A stretch of DNA of 64,000 bases. Origin: Anticarsia gemmatalis. Its lineage: Eukaryota > Arthropoda > Insecta > Lepidoptera > Erebidae. Made by a program: the position numbers and the translations under genes. The notes below the pieces were generated by a model. It did no database searches. It saw only the letters and a program-made list of their open reading frames with translations, and was not told the DNA's origin. Positions 21,901 to 32,275 of this stretch are shown piece after piece; position 1 is the stretch's first letter, and the number at the start of each line of letters is the position of its first letter. The DNA is taken from positions 8,149,501 to 8,213,500 of the forward strand of contig NC_134765.1 in the NCBI RefSeq assembly GCF_050436995.1. Reading direction: 5' to 3'.

Positions 21901-23281
21901 TGCTTCTGGGCGGGCAGATTCGAAAACCTATTATGTTTACAGCTGGGCCTTTCACTCAACTTAATATGGACACTTTTATAACTGCAAGTATACATAAATA
22001 TTTTAGTTTATTAAACAATTTAGAAATAATTATCACTTGCTCTAATGGTGAAGGAAAACATCGTGCTGAAACCTTGCATGCCTAAAAATTGTTTATTAAA
22101 TTTTTTACGGCATGCAAAGTTTCCATCGCACTTGACCAGCGTGGTGGACTCAAGGCCTTCCCTCCTTCCCTCGTTCGGTAAGAGACCCTTGCCCTGCAGT
22201 GAGGGCAAGGGAGGTTAAGAAATATTTTAAAATCACTCCTTATTTTGACACGTAGTAGTAGCGCGATTCTGTATAGTCAGTACTGTCGAGTATCGAAATT
22301 TTGACACTTGGAATGTACCTACTGCTAAAATGTTTCCCACGACACTGGTCAGAGGCGCTGATCAGATTTTCATACAGACAGAATTTCTCGATGACAAGTC
22401 GGTTGTCGGTCGTCGATAGTAGTAGAGAATCGAGCTACAGTCGTCTTTCTGTCACGACTTTTCAAATGTTTTTGTATTAACACTCTCAAAGATTTTCGTT
22501 TGAAAAGTTATTCATGTTGAACTTATTCTAAAATACGAAGTTTCTTTATGCATTCTTAAGTGTGAAAATAATGCAGTACTTTAAAAGTATTTTCATTCTT
22601 CGTGAATGGATCGCACACCTGTATATGAATCTGAATATAAAAGCTTCTTTAAGTTCAGACTTCAACGAACAGGCTTACTTATGCGATAGAAATAAGCGAC
22701 AGCGACAGTGACAAGCGACAAGAAACAAGCGACAAGCGACAAACGACAGCGACAAATGACCTAGCAATATCATTATATTACGGCTCGAACACGATATGAT
22801 ATAACTTTATCGACTTTCACCGTGTCATTATGTAAATCCTAAGATTTACCAATTACATGGTGGTAAAAGTTCGAAATAAAAAAACGTATGGACTTATACG
22901 ATTGAGAGTTGGTAAATCTTACGTTTTACCGGAAAATCTTAGGATTTACCACAGTTCGGACTTTTACAGTAACATATTATATTATATACTAAACACATTA
23001 TATTCACACCTGTTTTCATTGTAAATTGCGCTTTAAGCCTTTCACAGGTAGAATTAGAATGTGTAACGTAGGGTCCCAATGGAAGTAATAATTTTGCCAC
23101 ATTTGACAGAAAAACAAAATTGATTGTGACATTTGCAGATAGGTATAGAAAAGTACGCATTCATACTTGAGTGGACATGCGACGTTTTAATAATTTATGA
23201 GGTTATAATGTTTTTTTTTCTTTGCAGATACTGAAAGCTTCTTACACATATTACACACTTTTAGCCAGTAAGGATAACTGA
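18948..23281 (+). CDS. Odorant receptor OR-C, five exons, short N-terminus, one GC-AG intron (381 aa)
   Basis: Coding exons: 18948-19684, 20455-20554, 21156-21254, 21828-21983, 23228-23281 (stop TGA). They total 1146 nt in one frame with phases 2,0,0,0. Introns 1-3 are GT-AG. Intron 4 begins GCAAGT, and the exon 4 length of 156 nt, identical in all three genes, fixes this boundary. It is an insect 7TM odorant receptor close to OR-B: both share the LGPT block, a SSWVPFD motif, FFAGQL and the exon 1 end RIKECHYHHLYL. Exon 5 ends LKASYTYYTLL. Exon 3 is two codons shorter than in its paralogues. The ATG sits one residue before LGPT, so about 15-20 residues of cytoplasmic N-terminus present in OR-A and OR-B are missing. 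An in-frame TAA at 18912-18914 blocks an unspliced extension, and an AG at 18934-18935 could be an acceptor for an unseen first exon. AATAAA lies 37 nt after the stop. The gene looks functional, but its N-terminus is uncertain. Confidence 0.9.
20097..20402 (+). mobile_element. tRNA-headed SINE, family S2, full-length, in OR-C intron 1
   Basis: Head AGTGATAGCCGAGTGGTTAA, box B GGTTCGAATCC, body with GGAAAACATCGTGAGGA and CAACCCGCACTTGGCCAG, then a GGGTTAAAAAAAAAA tail. It is the best copy of this family and ends about 45 bp before exon 2. Confidence 0.88.
20860..21000 (-). repeat. Dispersed repeat family S3 (partial) in OR-C intron 2
   Basis: CGGTAAGCGATCTATGGGTTAAGC through GAGGGCACGTAAAGAGTCG. 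The rest is lost. Confidence 0.6.
21333..21644 (-). mobile_element. Helitron in OR-C intron 3
   Basis: It reads ctag-CTGACCCGCGCAACTTCGC at the left and TATATTAGTATAGA at the right. On the minus strand this is A|TC...CTAG|T with a CGCAA/TTGCG hairpin near the 3' end. It carries 18 AAAC units (21538-21609). Confidence 0.85.
21646..21802 (+). repeat. Dispersed repeat next to OR-C exon 4
   Basis: It starts TTATTAATGCGAAAAC and ends ACAAAGTCGCGGGCAGAAG. It resembles 37405-37860 and ends 25 bp before the exon 4 acceptor. Confidence 0.45.
22019..22216 (+). mobile_element. SINE family S2, 5'-truncated, in OR-C intron 4
   Basis: It starts inside the body (TTAGAAATAATTATCACTTGC) 36 bp after the GC donor and ends GGGCAAGGGAGG. 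The tRNA head is absent. Confidence 0.75.
22258..22438 (+). mobile_element. MITE family M1
   Basis: TIRs GTAGCGCGATTCTGTATAGTC and AGTAGAGAATCGAGCTAC. The core has AGAGGCGCTGATCAGATTTT. Confidence 0.8.
22690..22760 (+). repeat. Low-complexity GCGACA-rich tract
   Basis: Imperfect repeats of GCGACAAGCGACAG. No coding signal. Confidence 0.6.
22825..22965. repeat. Inverted-repeat element with GTAAATCCTAAGATTTAC palindromes
   Basis: The palindromic GTAAATCCTAAGATTTACC block at the left recurs, inverted and doubled, around 22913-22951. It is possibly a small MITE in OR-C intron 4. Confidence 0.45.
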
Positions 23282-23317
23282 AGGAGCTAAACTTTTTTAG
23301 CTAAAGATTCTTGTGAA

Positions 23318-23323
23318 AATAAA
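23318..23323 (+). terminator. Polyadenylation signal of OR-C
   Basis: AATAAA lies 37 nt after the OR-C stop, giving a very short 3' UTR. No equally well placed AATAAA follows the OR-A stop, where only the variant AATATA is near. Confidence 0.5.
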
Positions 23324-23399
23324 AAAATATTACATCTTACAAACTTCAATTTCCTTTTTTCTATCCTCAATATCTCGCCCACTGCCGTTACGCTTCGTG

Positions 23400-23650
23400 A
23401 TATAACATGTGAAAGTAGCGGTTCGCAAGCAAGAACGAAACAAGAGACCGCGGCCGCAGTCCGCGACCGCAGACCGCTACCGCAGACTGCGACCACGGAC
23501 TGCGACCGCGGACCGCGACCGTCACTTTACGTGACGTGTCTGCGAACTGTTTCATATGCATTACGTTATTAACGGTTGCGGTCTCTGATCACAATCTTGC
23601 GTCTCGGCCTCTTGTCGCTATCGCAGCGTGAACCGCCGCCTTTATACAGC
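23400..23650. mobile_element. GC-rich inverted-repeat element, family M3
   Basis: Ends AAAGTAGCGGTTCGCAAGC and GTGAACCGCCGCCTTTAT are inverted relatives. The interior holds a GACCGCGGACCGCGACC minisatellite (about 23435-23522). A relative is at 60294-60707. Confidence 0.55.
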
Positions 23651-24289
23651 GTTCGTGTAGCCAGTGCGGAGAAATAGATAAAATACACTAGCTCTTGCCC
23701 AAGACTCCGTCCACGTCGACTATCGTATGTATTATTCTGGTGCATAAGCTACTGCTTAGTTTCTTCAAAATCCGTTCATTTATAATGTTTTCTAAATATT
23801 GATCCCATGTTAAGGGGGTGCAGGGCATGTTTCTTTTTCATTTTTGATTCTGCCAGACGTCAACCTTTTTGGAGAATCCAAAATTTCAGCGTCCTCAGAT
23901 CTTTTATAATAAGTAGGATAATAAGTATGATAATACGATTGAGTGACTTTTAAAACATAAAATAACCTTGAAGTATTATTTAAACCAATAGAAATTGTCA
24001 TTAAGCGATACATTTTTATCGCGGCGACTGAGTGTAAATTGCCCTGGGATTTGATGATGAATTTATCAGAATGAATTTTAATTCTACCGAGTGCCGAGGT
24101 GGGAGTGTTATTTTACTGTTTATCTTTATAACGCCTCCGACGCACGGATTTGTTTCTCGGAATCCGAAAGTGGGTTTTTTTTTATTGTTTGTACCTGGTC
24201 GCATGGAGTCAAAATGTAAATATATTACGGAAAAATGTGATACCTTTGTTTCGTTGGATAGAATATCTGGACACCTATTATGTATCGTA
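23651..24289. other. Intergenic, nothing recognised
   Basis: Overlapping ORFs on both strands around 24016-24450 lack any family motif and read through repeat sequence. Confidence 0.4.
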
Positions 24290-24440
24290 GTTGACTGATG
24301 CTGTACGTCAAGTTCATGGCCGCTGTATAGTACATTGCTGCATTGTTTAATATACCATTCAGTGCAATTTAATAAAAAAATCAATGAATAGTATAATGGC
24401 TTGTAAGTAATTGACAACTGTGATACACAATTTCCCCTCG
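24290..24440 (-). mobile_element. Diverged MITE family M2
   Basis: Partial match: GTACGTCAAGTTCATGGCC...AGTACATTGCTG and TGACAACTGTGATACACAATTTCCCC. Confidence 0.45.
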
Positions 24441-24847
24441 TCCCACGCAATTATGACAACATTCTAATGTACTACGTACAAACGTATAGAAACTAGATGA
24501 ACGAACGGGATAATGATAGTACAATATGATATTGAACTAAAAAACTGAGACACCGGTCTTTATAATACACGACAAACACAATCTCGTCTATTATTCATTG
24601 AAATACCATATTTCAACCCCAAAATATTTCTTCCGGCTCCAATCATCTTCGCTGATTTATTAACCCTTTTTAATAAAAAATGCGAGTGTAATGCCGTTAT
24701 TGTACCCATTTCAAGCGTCAATTATGTTGTTAATCCTCGACATGACGTAGGTCCGTATCACGTGAACTGTGCTATGACACATGTCCACTCTCCACACGCT
24801 CGCGGTCACTTTACATTTACTGTATTTATACGAAACCTTTGCTATAA

Positions 24848-25013
24848 GTAGCTCAATTCTGTATAATCTGTACGTCGAGTATCGAGAGTTTGACATTTAG
24901 AATGTACTGCCAAAATAGTTCCTACGACGCCCGTTAGAGGCGCTGATCAGATTTTCATAAACTCGATGACAAGCCTTTTGTCGGTAGTCGATAGTAGTAG
25001 AGAATGGAGCTAC
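24848..25013 (+). mobile_element. MITE family M1
   Basis: Left end GTAGCTCAATTCTGTATAATC, right end GTAGTAGAGAATGGAGCTAC, intact core. Confidence 0.8.
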
Positions 25014-25215
25014 TGTATAGCCGCGACACATGACTTTAAAAATGTCTAATGGCTACTAATCTACACACATCTCTGACAATAGCACTAGTGTCTCTACCTA
25101 CCTTCGTAAAGAGACACAAGAATCTTAAAAAATAATTTATGGTTAGCCACTTGCGTAGCTTTAGTTATTGTGTGTAGATAGTTGAAGACCCATGTTAAAC
25201 ATTATCCATTTTTTG

Positions 25216-25355
25216 CAGTCACGATGTTTTCCTTTACCGTTGAAACAAATGATAATAATTTCTAATACACACATAACTTTGAAAAGTTATTGGTGTGTTG
25301 CCTCGGGTACCTGCGACCACTTGCCTTTGAGGTACCAACTTATACCACTCGGCTA
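25216..25355 (-). mobile_element. SINE family S2 (head and proximal body)
   Basis: Reversed: TTTTCCTTTACCGTTG, TCTAATACACACATAACTTTG, TGTTGCCTCGGGTACC and the head ending CTCGGCTATC. Confidence 0.7.
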
Positions 25356-25975
25356 TCTTTAATTTAAATCCGCGGAACGAAATTGCTTCTTGAAATATTC
25401 TGCTAATTGTTTCAACAATTCCGTTATTTACATAGAAATACAAACACCATAATTCACGGTAGACAGGACTGAGGATTATTTATCAAAATGTTACATTTAT
25501 TGGGCAGGTCGCCGGAGGTCGTACCGAGGATTAATTATGATAAACGCGGGTACACCGTAAAATTGTTTTTGTTGAAACAGATTGTCTTTGCATTGCCAAA
25601 TTGATATTTCTTATTTGGAATTGAATTTGGTCTTTAGATGACTCTGTAAAGGTACCTACTAGATAAGATACTATAATAAAACAAATACAAATATAGTGTT
25701 TCCCTATAAATTCAATTGATTAAAAATTTATCCAACTAATAGAGTATGCCCTGGACAATGAAATATACGTGTAATATTTTTGAGTTTAAATTCAATATAA
25801 TATCTCACGTTATGTTACAATTTTTCCCCATTTCATCCAATCTACATCATTGGTCTGGAAAGAATTTATTTTTCTTCATTGGTTAACATGAAAAATCTAA
25901 TTATTATTACATAATTGCAAGAAAAAGATTTTAAATATTTGTCATTTCGTTTTTAGTATATTGAGATGAGACGAG
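25356..25975. other. Intergenic, nothing recognised
   Basis: AT-rich, with no ORF or repeat I can support. Confidence 0.4.
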
Positions 25976-26140
25976 CAGCCCGATTCTCTACAGCCGATAC
26001 TATCGAGTATCGAAAGTTTGACATTTAAAATGTACTGCCAAAATAGTTCCTACAACGCGGTGCGGATCAGACTTTCATAGAAAATTTCTCGATAGCTAGC
26101 CGGTTGTCGATAGTCGATAGTGGTAAATAATCGAGCTATC
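25976..26140 (+). mobile_element. MITE family M1
   Basis: GCCCGATTCTCTACAGCCG at left, AGTGGTAAATAATCGAGCTA at right. The central core is slightly deleted. Confidence 0.75.
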
Positions 26141-26553
26141 ATTACCGCTCCTAGGTACCCAAAACTGGTACTGTAACCGGATATTTTGTTAATTAAAAGC
26201 TCACAATAAAAATAAAGCTGGAGAAATAAAAAATAAAACGACATTAATTCTCGTTGTGATTTTAATCTTAGTAATGTCTGGCGAACAATCAAGAGGATTA
26301 AAGCGCCAGGTAAAGTTTCAACGAAACATTTGTCCAGCTACCGGCTGGAACTGGAACGATCCGGTTTTATCTGCCTTTTGTAAGATTATAGTGGTTTATA
26401 CAGGACTGACTTCGGGTTGCGGTTCCGTCTGTATTTTTTTTTTCACTTACTTTGAGTCTAGATTCCTTAGGATATAAAATATCATCTTACGAAATCTAAA
26501 CTAATGATATAAAAGTCTGTTTGTTTGTTTTTTTTCCCGGATATACCCCATAA

Positions 26554-27222
26554 CCTCTCGAGCGCCCCAACGTCAAAATTCAAATATACCGTTAAGCGTC
26601 CAGGCCAAAAATGGCGCGCGAAATTGAATTGGCGGTTGGCGTTTAAGCGCCGATTCCGTCATATTTTAATACTAACACCCTAGTCATACCTTATATATTT
26701 GAAATCTACATAAAATTTGCTATAGATTAAAAAAATAAACCACAAATAATATTTGATAGTGGTAGTACAATAGTCGGTTTAATCTGAATATTTTGTGCTT
26801 TAGGCATGTGTTTGAAGAAAGTCTAAAAAATATTTTTAGGCAAAAAAAATAATATGACGAAAGGTCTTATCGTGTAGTTAATGAATAATGACATTAAAAT
26901 CCAACTGTAAAATATACTCAAATCTTTAAAATTAGTTAAAAAAAGGATTTACAATATTGGTCATAAAGGAACATGTCGTTGGGTCAGATGTTGTTTAAGG
27001 TGCTCTCTGGCCTATATCAACCACTTATTCAAGTGTGTGCATTAGATCGTCGTCTCGTTTCATCAGCTTCAATGTCAAATATGTTTGAAACGGATAAACA
27101 TAGCTTTAGCATTTCGTTTCTACGTTTTTTAAATGTAAGATCGTTTTGCCGTACCACGGTGGCGGGACGCTTGACGGGGGTAGAACATTCAACCGTGACA
27201 CGGTGGCCGGGCGCTTGAGAGG
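26554..27222. mobile_element. DNA-transposon-like element with GAGCGCCC ends
   Basis: Inverted ends CCTCTCGAGCGCCCC (left) and CCGGGCGCTTGAGAGG (right). There are several subterminal GCGCTT/AAGCG motifs and a tandem pair around 27148-27220. It lies within a larger repeat from about 26505 to 27355 that ends GTTCGCTAGT. Confidence 0.5.
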
Positions 27223-27578
27223 ATAAACTAGACTGTGCTGATTTTTTTAATAAAGATACTTAAGGATCGGATGTCAAATATAGGTTGCTCTTTTAATCAA
27301 ACCCCTAAAATGCTAAAATGCTTAACACGCGAGCGGAGCCGCAAGTTCGCTAGTTAATAACAAATTAATAAGCATTCCAGGTAGATTTTCATCAAAGGCT
27401 TTGAAATTTTAGTATTCATCGCGGACAGTCCCTTTCAAGAGATTGTCCACAGAAGCCGGTTCAGTGTTAGCTTTACAGATTAATTGTGGTCCTACCTTCA
27501 AGATATTATTACCTATTGAAGAGTCGAAATGATTCATGATTTTGTAAGGCTTATTTTACCCTTTTTTTGTTAACTAAT

Positions 27579-27980
27579 ATATTTTTAGGAAAATTTGAAG
27601 TCGAAGCAAATATAAGAAAATACCAATAACATAGAGCTGTATTACTAATAGTCACAATCTTTAGCAAGCTCTTTAAACATAAAACTGAATCACTATCCCG
27701 TCAGATCGCGAGCATTGGCGCAGATTCCTTTGATGACACCGACACGAGCCGGCTAACTTCCAACACTTGCCCCAACATTGGGACCAACGCCATTTTCTAG
27801 ATCCACACGTTGGACGAATATCGGTGGGGGCAATATTGGGGCCAACGTGTGTCCAATCAAATGAATACTGAGAAAAATACAGTTTAACAATTCAAACGGG
27901 CAGAGGTACCCCCCTAGCTTAGCCCCCTTAGGCCCCTTAGCTAGTGAACCCTACGGAAAAGAGAGCCCAGAATGAGCTTG
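27579..27980 (-). mobile_element. Dispersed repeat with internal insertion
   Basis: It shares AATAACATAGAGCTGTATTAC, AAACGGGCAGAGGTACC and AGAGAGCCCAGAATGAGC with the inverted copy at 44757-44960. About 145 bp at 27705-27850, containing GCCCCAACATTGGGACC-like inverted blocks, is extra. Confidence 0.5.
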
Positions 27981-28689
27981 CAAATGGAGAAGACATTGTC
28001 TGCACCTGTCATGAGTATGGTGAGTAATAATGGTAGGTGGTCACATTTTTTGGCTGGCCGTATTTTACCCAGGTACCTTAATAGTTAAGTACGTTTTTGA
28101 TATTTAAGGCCCTTTAGGCAATTTAGACTGTTGTGAGTTGTGTTACACGTAATAAAAGCCCACGATATGTCCCGAGACAAGCCTGTGGGAAGTCCTCCTT
28201 GAAACTCCCACGGGTAGAGAGTGGGCGATCACTTTACATACTTTAATATATTTGACTGCAATAACCAAAACTAGCTTATACGTGTGACTTTACTGATTTG
28301 ATTCTAAATTAAGTTCTATTACATTTATATAGTTACATACATAAAATCTTGCTTTGGTCCCACTATTGAGTATTTTTTAAATGAAATTGAAGTGAAAACA
28401 AAAAATTATATTTTTTGTGACAAAGAAATGTGTCTGTCTATTTCGCCTAATAACAGAAACGACTAAAGTAATAATAATTGCTGTGAGGTTACCACGTTAG
28501 CAAATGCGCTAAACATGCAGTTAAACATACAAACAAACAAAAATATCGTTGCAAAACATAAAGTTGCGTTTCCGCTAGAAAAGCCGAGCACGAGCCGAGT
28601 ACAAACTTCTTCCAAAAACGCGCTCGTTCGAGGCTGTCAGGTCAAACCAAAAGTACTCTGTGGGTCAAACCATCATCGGCCTAGGTTTT
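27981..28689. other. Intergenic, nothing recognised
   Basis: No gene features. The short ORF at 28515-28805 runs into a repeat. Confidence 0.35.
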
Positions 28690-29050
28690 CTTTAAAACTA
28701 TGGTGGAATTGGCTTCTACTCCCACTCAGTATGCTGCTGAATATCAGTATTTTACACGCAGCGACTGCCTATCTGACCTCCACAACCCAGCTACCTACAA
28801 CATGATACCATTTGGTAAGACTGGTTGTCACACTATCAAGCTTCTGACCACAGTTTAACGAATATCAAAGTTCTTTGAAAATTACAGACCCACAATTTAA
28901 CGTGCCTTCCGGAACACGGAGGAACTCGATATGTATAAGATGGTCACCCATCTATGGAACAACCTCGGCAAGCATAGCTTAACCTCAATACGGCAATACC
29001 TTTTTACGGCTGTTGTTACCTAAGCTACGAGCTGTTCTAAGGTCAGACCA
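28690..29050 (+). repeat. Dispersed repeat family S5
   Basis: CAGCGACTGCCTATCTGACC, GGTAAGACTGGTTGTCACAC, ACGTGCCTTCCGGAACACGG and ATAAGATGGTCACCCATC occur in the same order at 36581-36967. Confidence 0.7.
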
Positions 29051-30169
29051 GACTACACAAATTTGTGCTCGACTCTCCTAACGTAGACGCGTCTTTAGAA
29101 TAGCAAACGTCAGTTCATTTCGTTGGTAATATTTGTCGGTTTAAGGCCTCGGGGGCTCGTTACTTCACTCAACTCTGTCAGTCTTTATTTATACGTCAGC
29201 GAGATCAAAGCAAGCTTGTTAAACTAAATGTCAAAATATTGTTTCGAAGAGTTATATTAGCCCTTGTTTTGGTATGGTAATAAGTAATTGGTAACTGTGG
29301 AATAAAATATGTCTGTTTATTTTTTGTATTCATTGTTTTGTATTGACGTTTCGTGTAAAAATTATATAGTACTGTTTATTACAAACTAAAGTGTAGGCAG
29401 AGGTGTATGAAATGTACCTCCGTTTCGCCATTAACAATATTAATCCCATGGAATATCAGGCTGAATCAAATCTGGGCTACTATTGAGGTAATTTAAACCT
29501 GGGAAACTGAATTGGGGTAGAAAATACAGTGTATCTATCGGGTGTTGGATTTTAAAAAAACGTACCCTATATAAGAAACGTAGCCTTGAAATAACTACTA
29601 AGTCAATTCACGAAAATTGATAAGACAAGAAGATATGAAAAATATGAAACCATAACACACAGACAGACTCTAGTTCTTAATATTAGTATAGGATTTTCGA
29701 ATTTATTTATCAAATTACTCTGAACTTTTATTTTGAGGAAGGTAAAGGTCACAACATAATTGACATTTGAGAACATCCCTCAGATTAAGGGAGTGACTTT
29801 TATACCAAACTAAACGTAGGTTTACGTTAAACAACCCTTAGGTAATGTCGCAACCCTTTTCTTACGAAATATATACGTAAATACTCTTATTAGACACAAA
29901 AGGTAAATGTTAAATGTCTTTATATAATGTTTATTTACTTTCTACTTATGTTTTTTGTGTACCGTGGCATCAACATTGTTAATGGCGAAACGTGGGTGCA
30001 TTGCAATTTGCCGAGCAATTCTCGAGTAAGTCTTAAGTGTATAATTTATTAAAGTTTTATGTAAATAGAAGATATCGAAAAAACCCAGTTAGGGTTGACG
30101 TCCGGCAGGTTAGTCGTAGAAATCAGCCAAATCCCCTTACAGCACGGTTTAACAAGTAAAACATGCTGT
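29051..30169. other. Intergenic with a weak inverted-repeat pair
   Basis: 29390-29445 and 29960-30020 carry inverted CGTTTCGCCATTAACAAT blocks about 600 bp apart. No coding region is visible between them. Confidence 0.35.
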
Positions 30170-30315
30170 ATTCAAATTCAAAATACCCTTTATTTCGTAA
30201 GCTTCTTACAAAGTATTTGAAAAAGTTAATAATAATATATTGTATCTTTTGTCCGTTTCGAGAAAGCTGGTTGCTCGTGAGAAGAAACGGCCAGAAACTC
30301 ACGGCAGGTTATAAC
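30170..30315 (+). repeat. Dispersed repeat, AAATTCAAAATACCCTTTATTTCG type
   Basis: It matches 31425-31570 through TTTCGAGAAAGCTGGTTGC and GAGAAGAAACGGCCAGAAAC. SINE or LINE tail; class unresolved. Confidence 0.55.
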
Positions 30316-30829
30316 AGACACGGTTATAAGCTTTGTAGGATAAGGTGAAGACAATAATGATGAGAAGATATCAAAAATTGTTGTTGATCGTTTTGGATCC
30401 GTTATCAATAAATAGCATAAGAGTACCTTTGATACAAATTAGCCTATCTTACACATACATACATAATTTTGAAAAGCCTTTGTCCAAAAGGTGAAAGTTC
30501 AAAAATCTTTAGTGGTTCCAGAATTACCCCTTGGCTTGCGCCTTATCCACGCGATAGTCGCATAATCAACCTACTAGATTCCTGCCTAGACGTCATGACG
30601 TCACAGAGGTTTAAAGTTCAAACTGAAAACAGCGTGGGACTCAAATAGTTTGTGTCCAATTCTGCGGTTAGTACGAGCCATTATCGATACCAGTTCTCAG
30701 AATTGAGATCAAAGAGTCCTTTGGGTGCTGAGTTCAATCGAAAGTGCTGAGTTATTTAATAAACCGATTATTATTACGGTATTAAAAAGAAACTTATTAT
30801 TTTGAATAGAAACGATGCATACCTGCGGG

Positions 30830-30988
30830 CTAATTTTCCAGTCGGTACTATTGATTATCGAGGAAGATTTAGTATGTACCTACTCACTGCAAAGATAGTT
30901 ACAGCACCCGCTGTAAAAACTGCTCAGATTTTTATACAAAATTGTCGAAATCGAGCATGTTGTCGATAGTTGATAAAAGTGAGAAATT
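30830..30988 (+). mobile_element. Degenerate MITE family M1
   Basis: Partial core (CAAAGATAGTTACAGCACCCGCTG; TTGTCGATAGTTGATAAAAGTG). Ends eroded. Confidence 0.45.
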
Positions 30989-30996
30989 GTTAAAAT

Positions 30997-31296
30997 AAGG
31001 GTAGGCAGAGACCAGAGAACGCCAATTGAATGAAAGAAATAAAGAAAAATATATTTGGTACGATCCTTTCAAACTTCCTTTAAAGCTTCATTGTCATCCA
31101 TACATCTTGTCAAACAGGACAGTTGAAATAGGTTTTTATTGTTTAAAATGCCGTATCTCATCTTATACATTGGTAAGTACAAAATCGTTGGCCGTTGGGT
31201 AAATAACAACAGGATTTGAATAACAAGCCGGATGAACGCTAGACAGCCGCCGGCTACGGATGCCATCAAGCCGAATGAGGATGTACTTCGACTCAT
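30997..31296 (-). pseudogene. Degenerate LINE-like ORF tail
   Basis: The minus strand encodes CLTRCMDDNEA, then a stop and frame slips, then RSLVSAYP. The copy at 44575-44662 encodes CMTRCMNLNEAREI and RTKWRSLVSAYP. The shared order marks it as the C-terminal end of a retroelement ORF. The hydrophobic stretch just upstream (31130-31290) is unassigned. Confidence 0.5.
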
Positions 31297-31424
31297 AGTC
31301 GCTTTATTACTCTCCAGAGCCTTTACTGTGGGATATACTGTTGTTTGTTCCGTAGAACACTGAAGAAAGAAAATGTCATGTTTGGTAAGATTTTGGACTT
31401 TTCATGCTATATTTACTAGGTTAC

Positions 31425-31570
31425 TTCAAATTCAATTCAAATTCAAAATATCCTTTATTTCGTAAACTTCTTACATAGTATTTAAAATAGTCAACATAAT
31501 ATTGTATTGTTTTTCCGTTTCGAGGAAGCTGGTGGCTCGTGAGAAGAAACGGCAAGAAACTCACGGCTTG
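31425..31570 (+). repeat. Dispersed repeat, second copy of the 30170 type
   Basis: TTCAAATTCAAAATATCC, then CGAGGAAGCTGGTGGCTCG and GAGAAGAAACGGCAAGAAAC. Confidence 0.55.
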
Positions 31571-32117
31571 CTCTTTTAAAATGTCGATATATTTATTACA
31601 ATTTTTGTATTGATGATTTACTGTGTGCAGTTAATGAAAAAAAAACAGTCTCTGGAAAACACAGCACGGTTCCGCTCGCGTATATATTTTAATTACCTGT
31701 TTTGATGTCTTAGACCGCGCGTACGGTTTGTACGTGAACACTTCGGTATAACGCCATATGTTTGATATTTCGTGACCGCGCCCGCCACCGCACCCGCGAG
31801 TCAACGTGAATGAACACATAGGTATTGATTGTTGTAAGATAACCTAAGTCTGATTTTCAGACTGCAACTTCGTACTGATTTTAATCGAACAAGTTTTAGC
31901 AGTTAGCCGTGATACGAGAAAGACGTAAAGACAAGTCATACAAGCACATTCAGACATTGATTTTAGAATTTTTATTGATTAATAATTATAATTAATAAAT
32001 ATGAGTTTAGAATTTTTCAGATTACTCGCACGTGCTCGCAGCAAACGTGGTTATAACTTTATTCATTGTGTTATCATTATTCATCAGAAGACGCGGGACC
32101 CTACATTGCTAGGAACT

Positions 32118-32275
32118 GTAGCTCGATTTTCTACCACTAGCGAATATTGACAAGCGGCTAGCTATCGAGAAATTTTCTAGCGAACGTCGCCGCGTCATAG
32201 GTATTATTTTGACAGTACATTTTAAATGTCAAACTTTCGATACTCGACAGTACCGACTGTAGAGAATCGCGCTAC
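32118..32275 (-). mobile_element. MITE family M1
   Basis: TIRs GTAGCTCGATTTTCTACC and GTAGAGAATCGCGCTAC. Reverse-oriented core ending AATGTCAAACTTTCGATAC. Confidence 0.8.

Larger units (their letters stand above)
21984..23227 (+). other. GC-AG intron (intron 4 of OR-C)
   Basis: The donor is ACT|GCAAGT and the acceptor TTTGCAG|ATA. OR-B has GTAAGT at the same place. Apart from +2 C the donor matches consensus from +3 to +6, as is usual for GC donors. No GT within several codons keeps both the exon length and the frame. Confidence 0.85.

Noticed and set aside
24016..24450. 144-codon minus-strand ORF
   Set aside because: It reads through a diverged M2 MITE at one end, shows no family motif, and has a competing ORF on the other strand.
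26973..27218. 81-codon ORF in the GAGCGCCC-ended element
   Set aside because: No transposase motif. The C-terminal residues come from the subterminal repeats.
31069..31359. Minus-strand candidate terminal exon with a hydrophobic stretch and a good acceptor (CTTTCTTCAG)
   Set aside because: Its C-terminus (CLTRCMDDNEA) matches the LINE-like ORF tail at 44575-44662, so it is most likely retroelement-derived. The hydrophobic part has no recognised family and no upstream exon.
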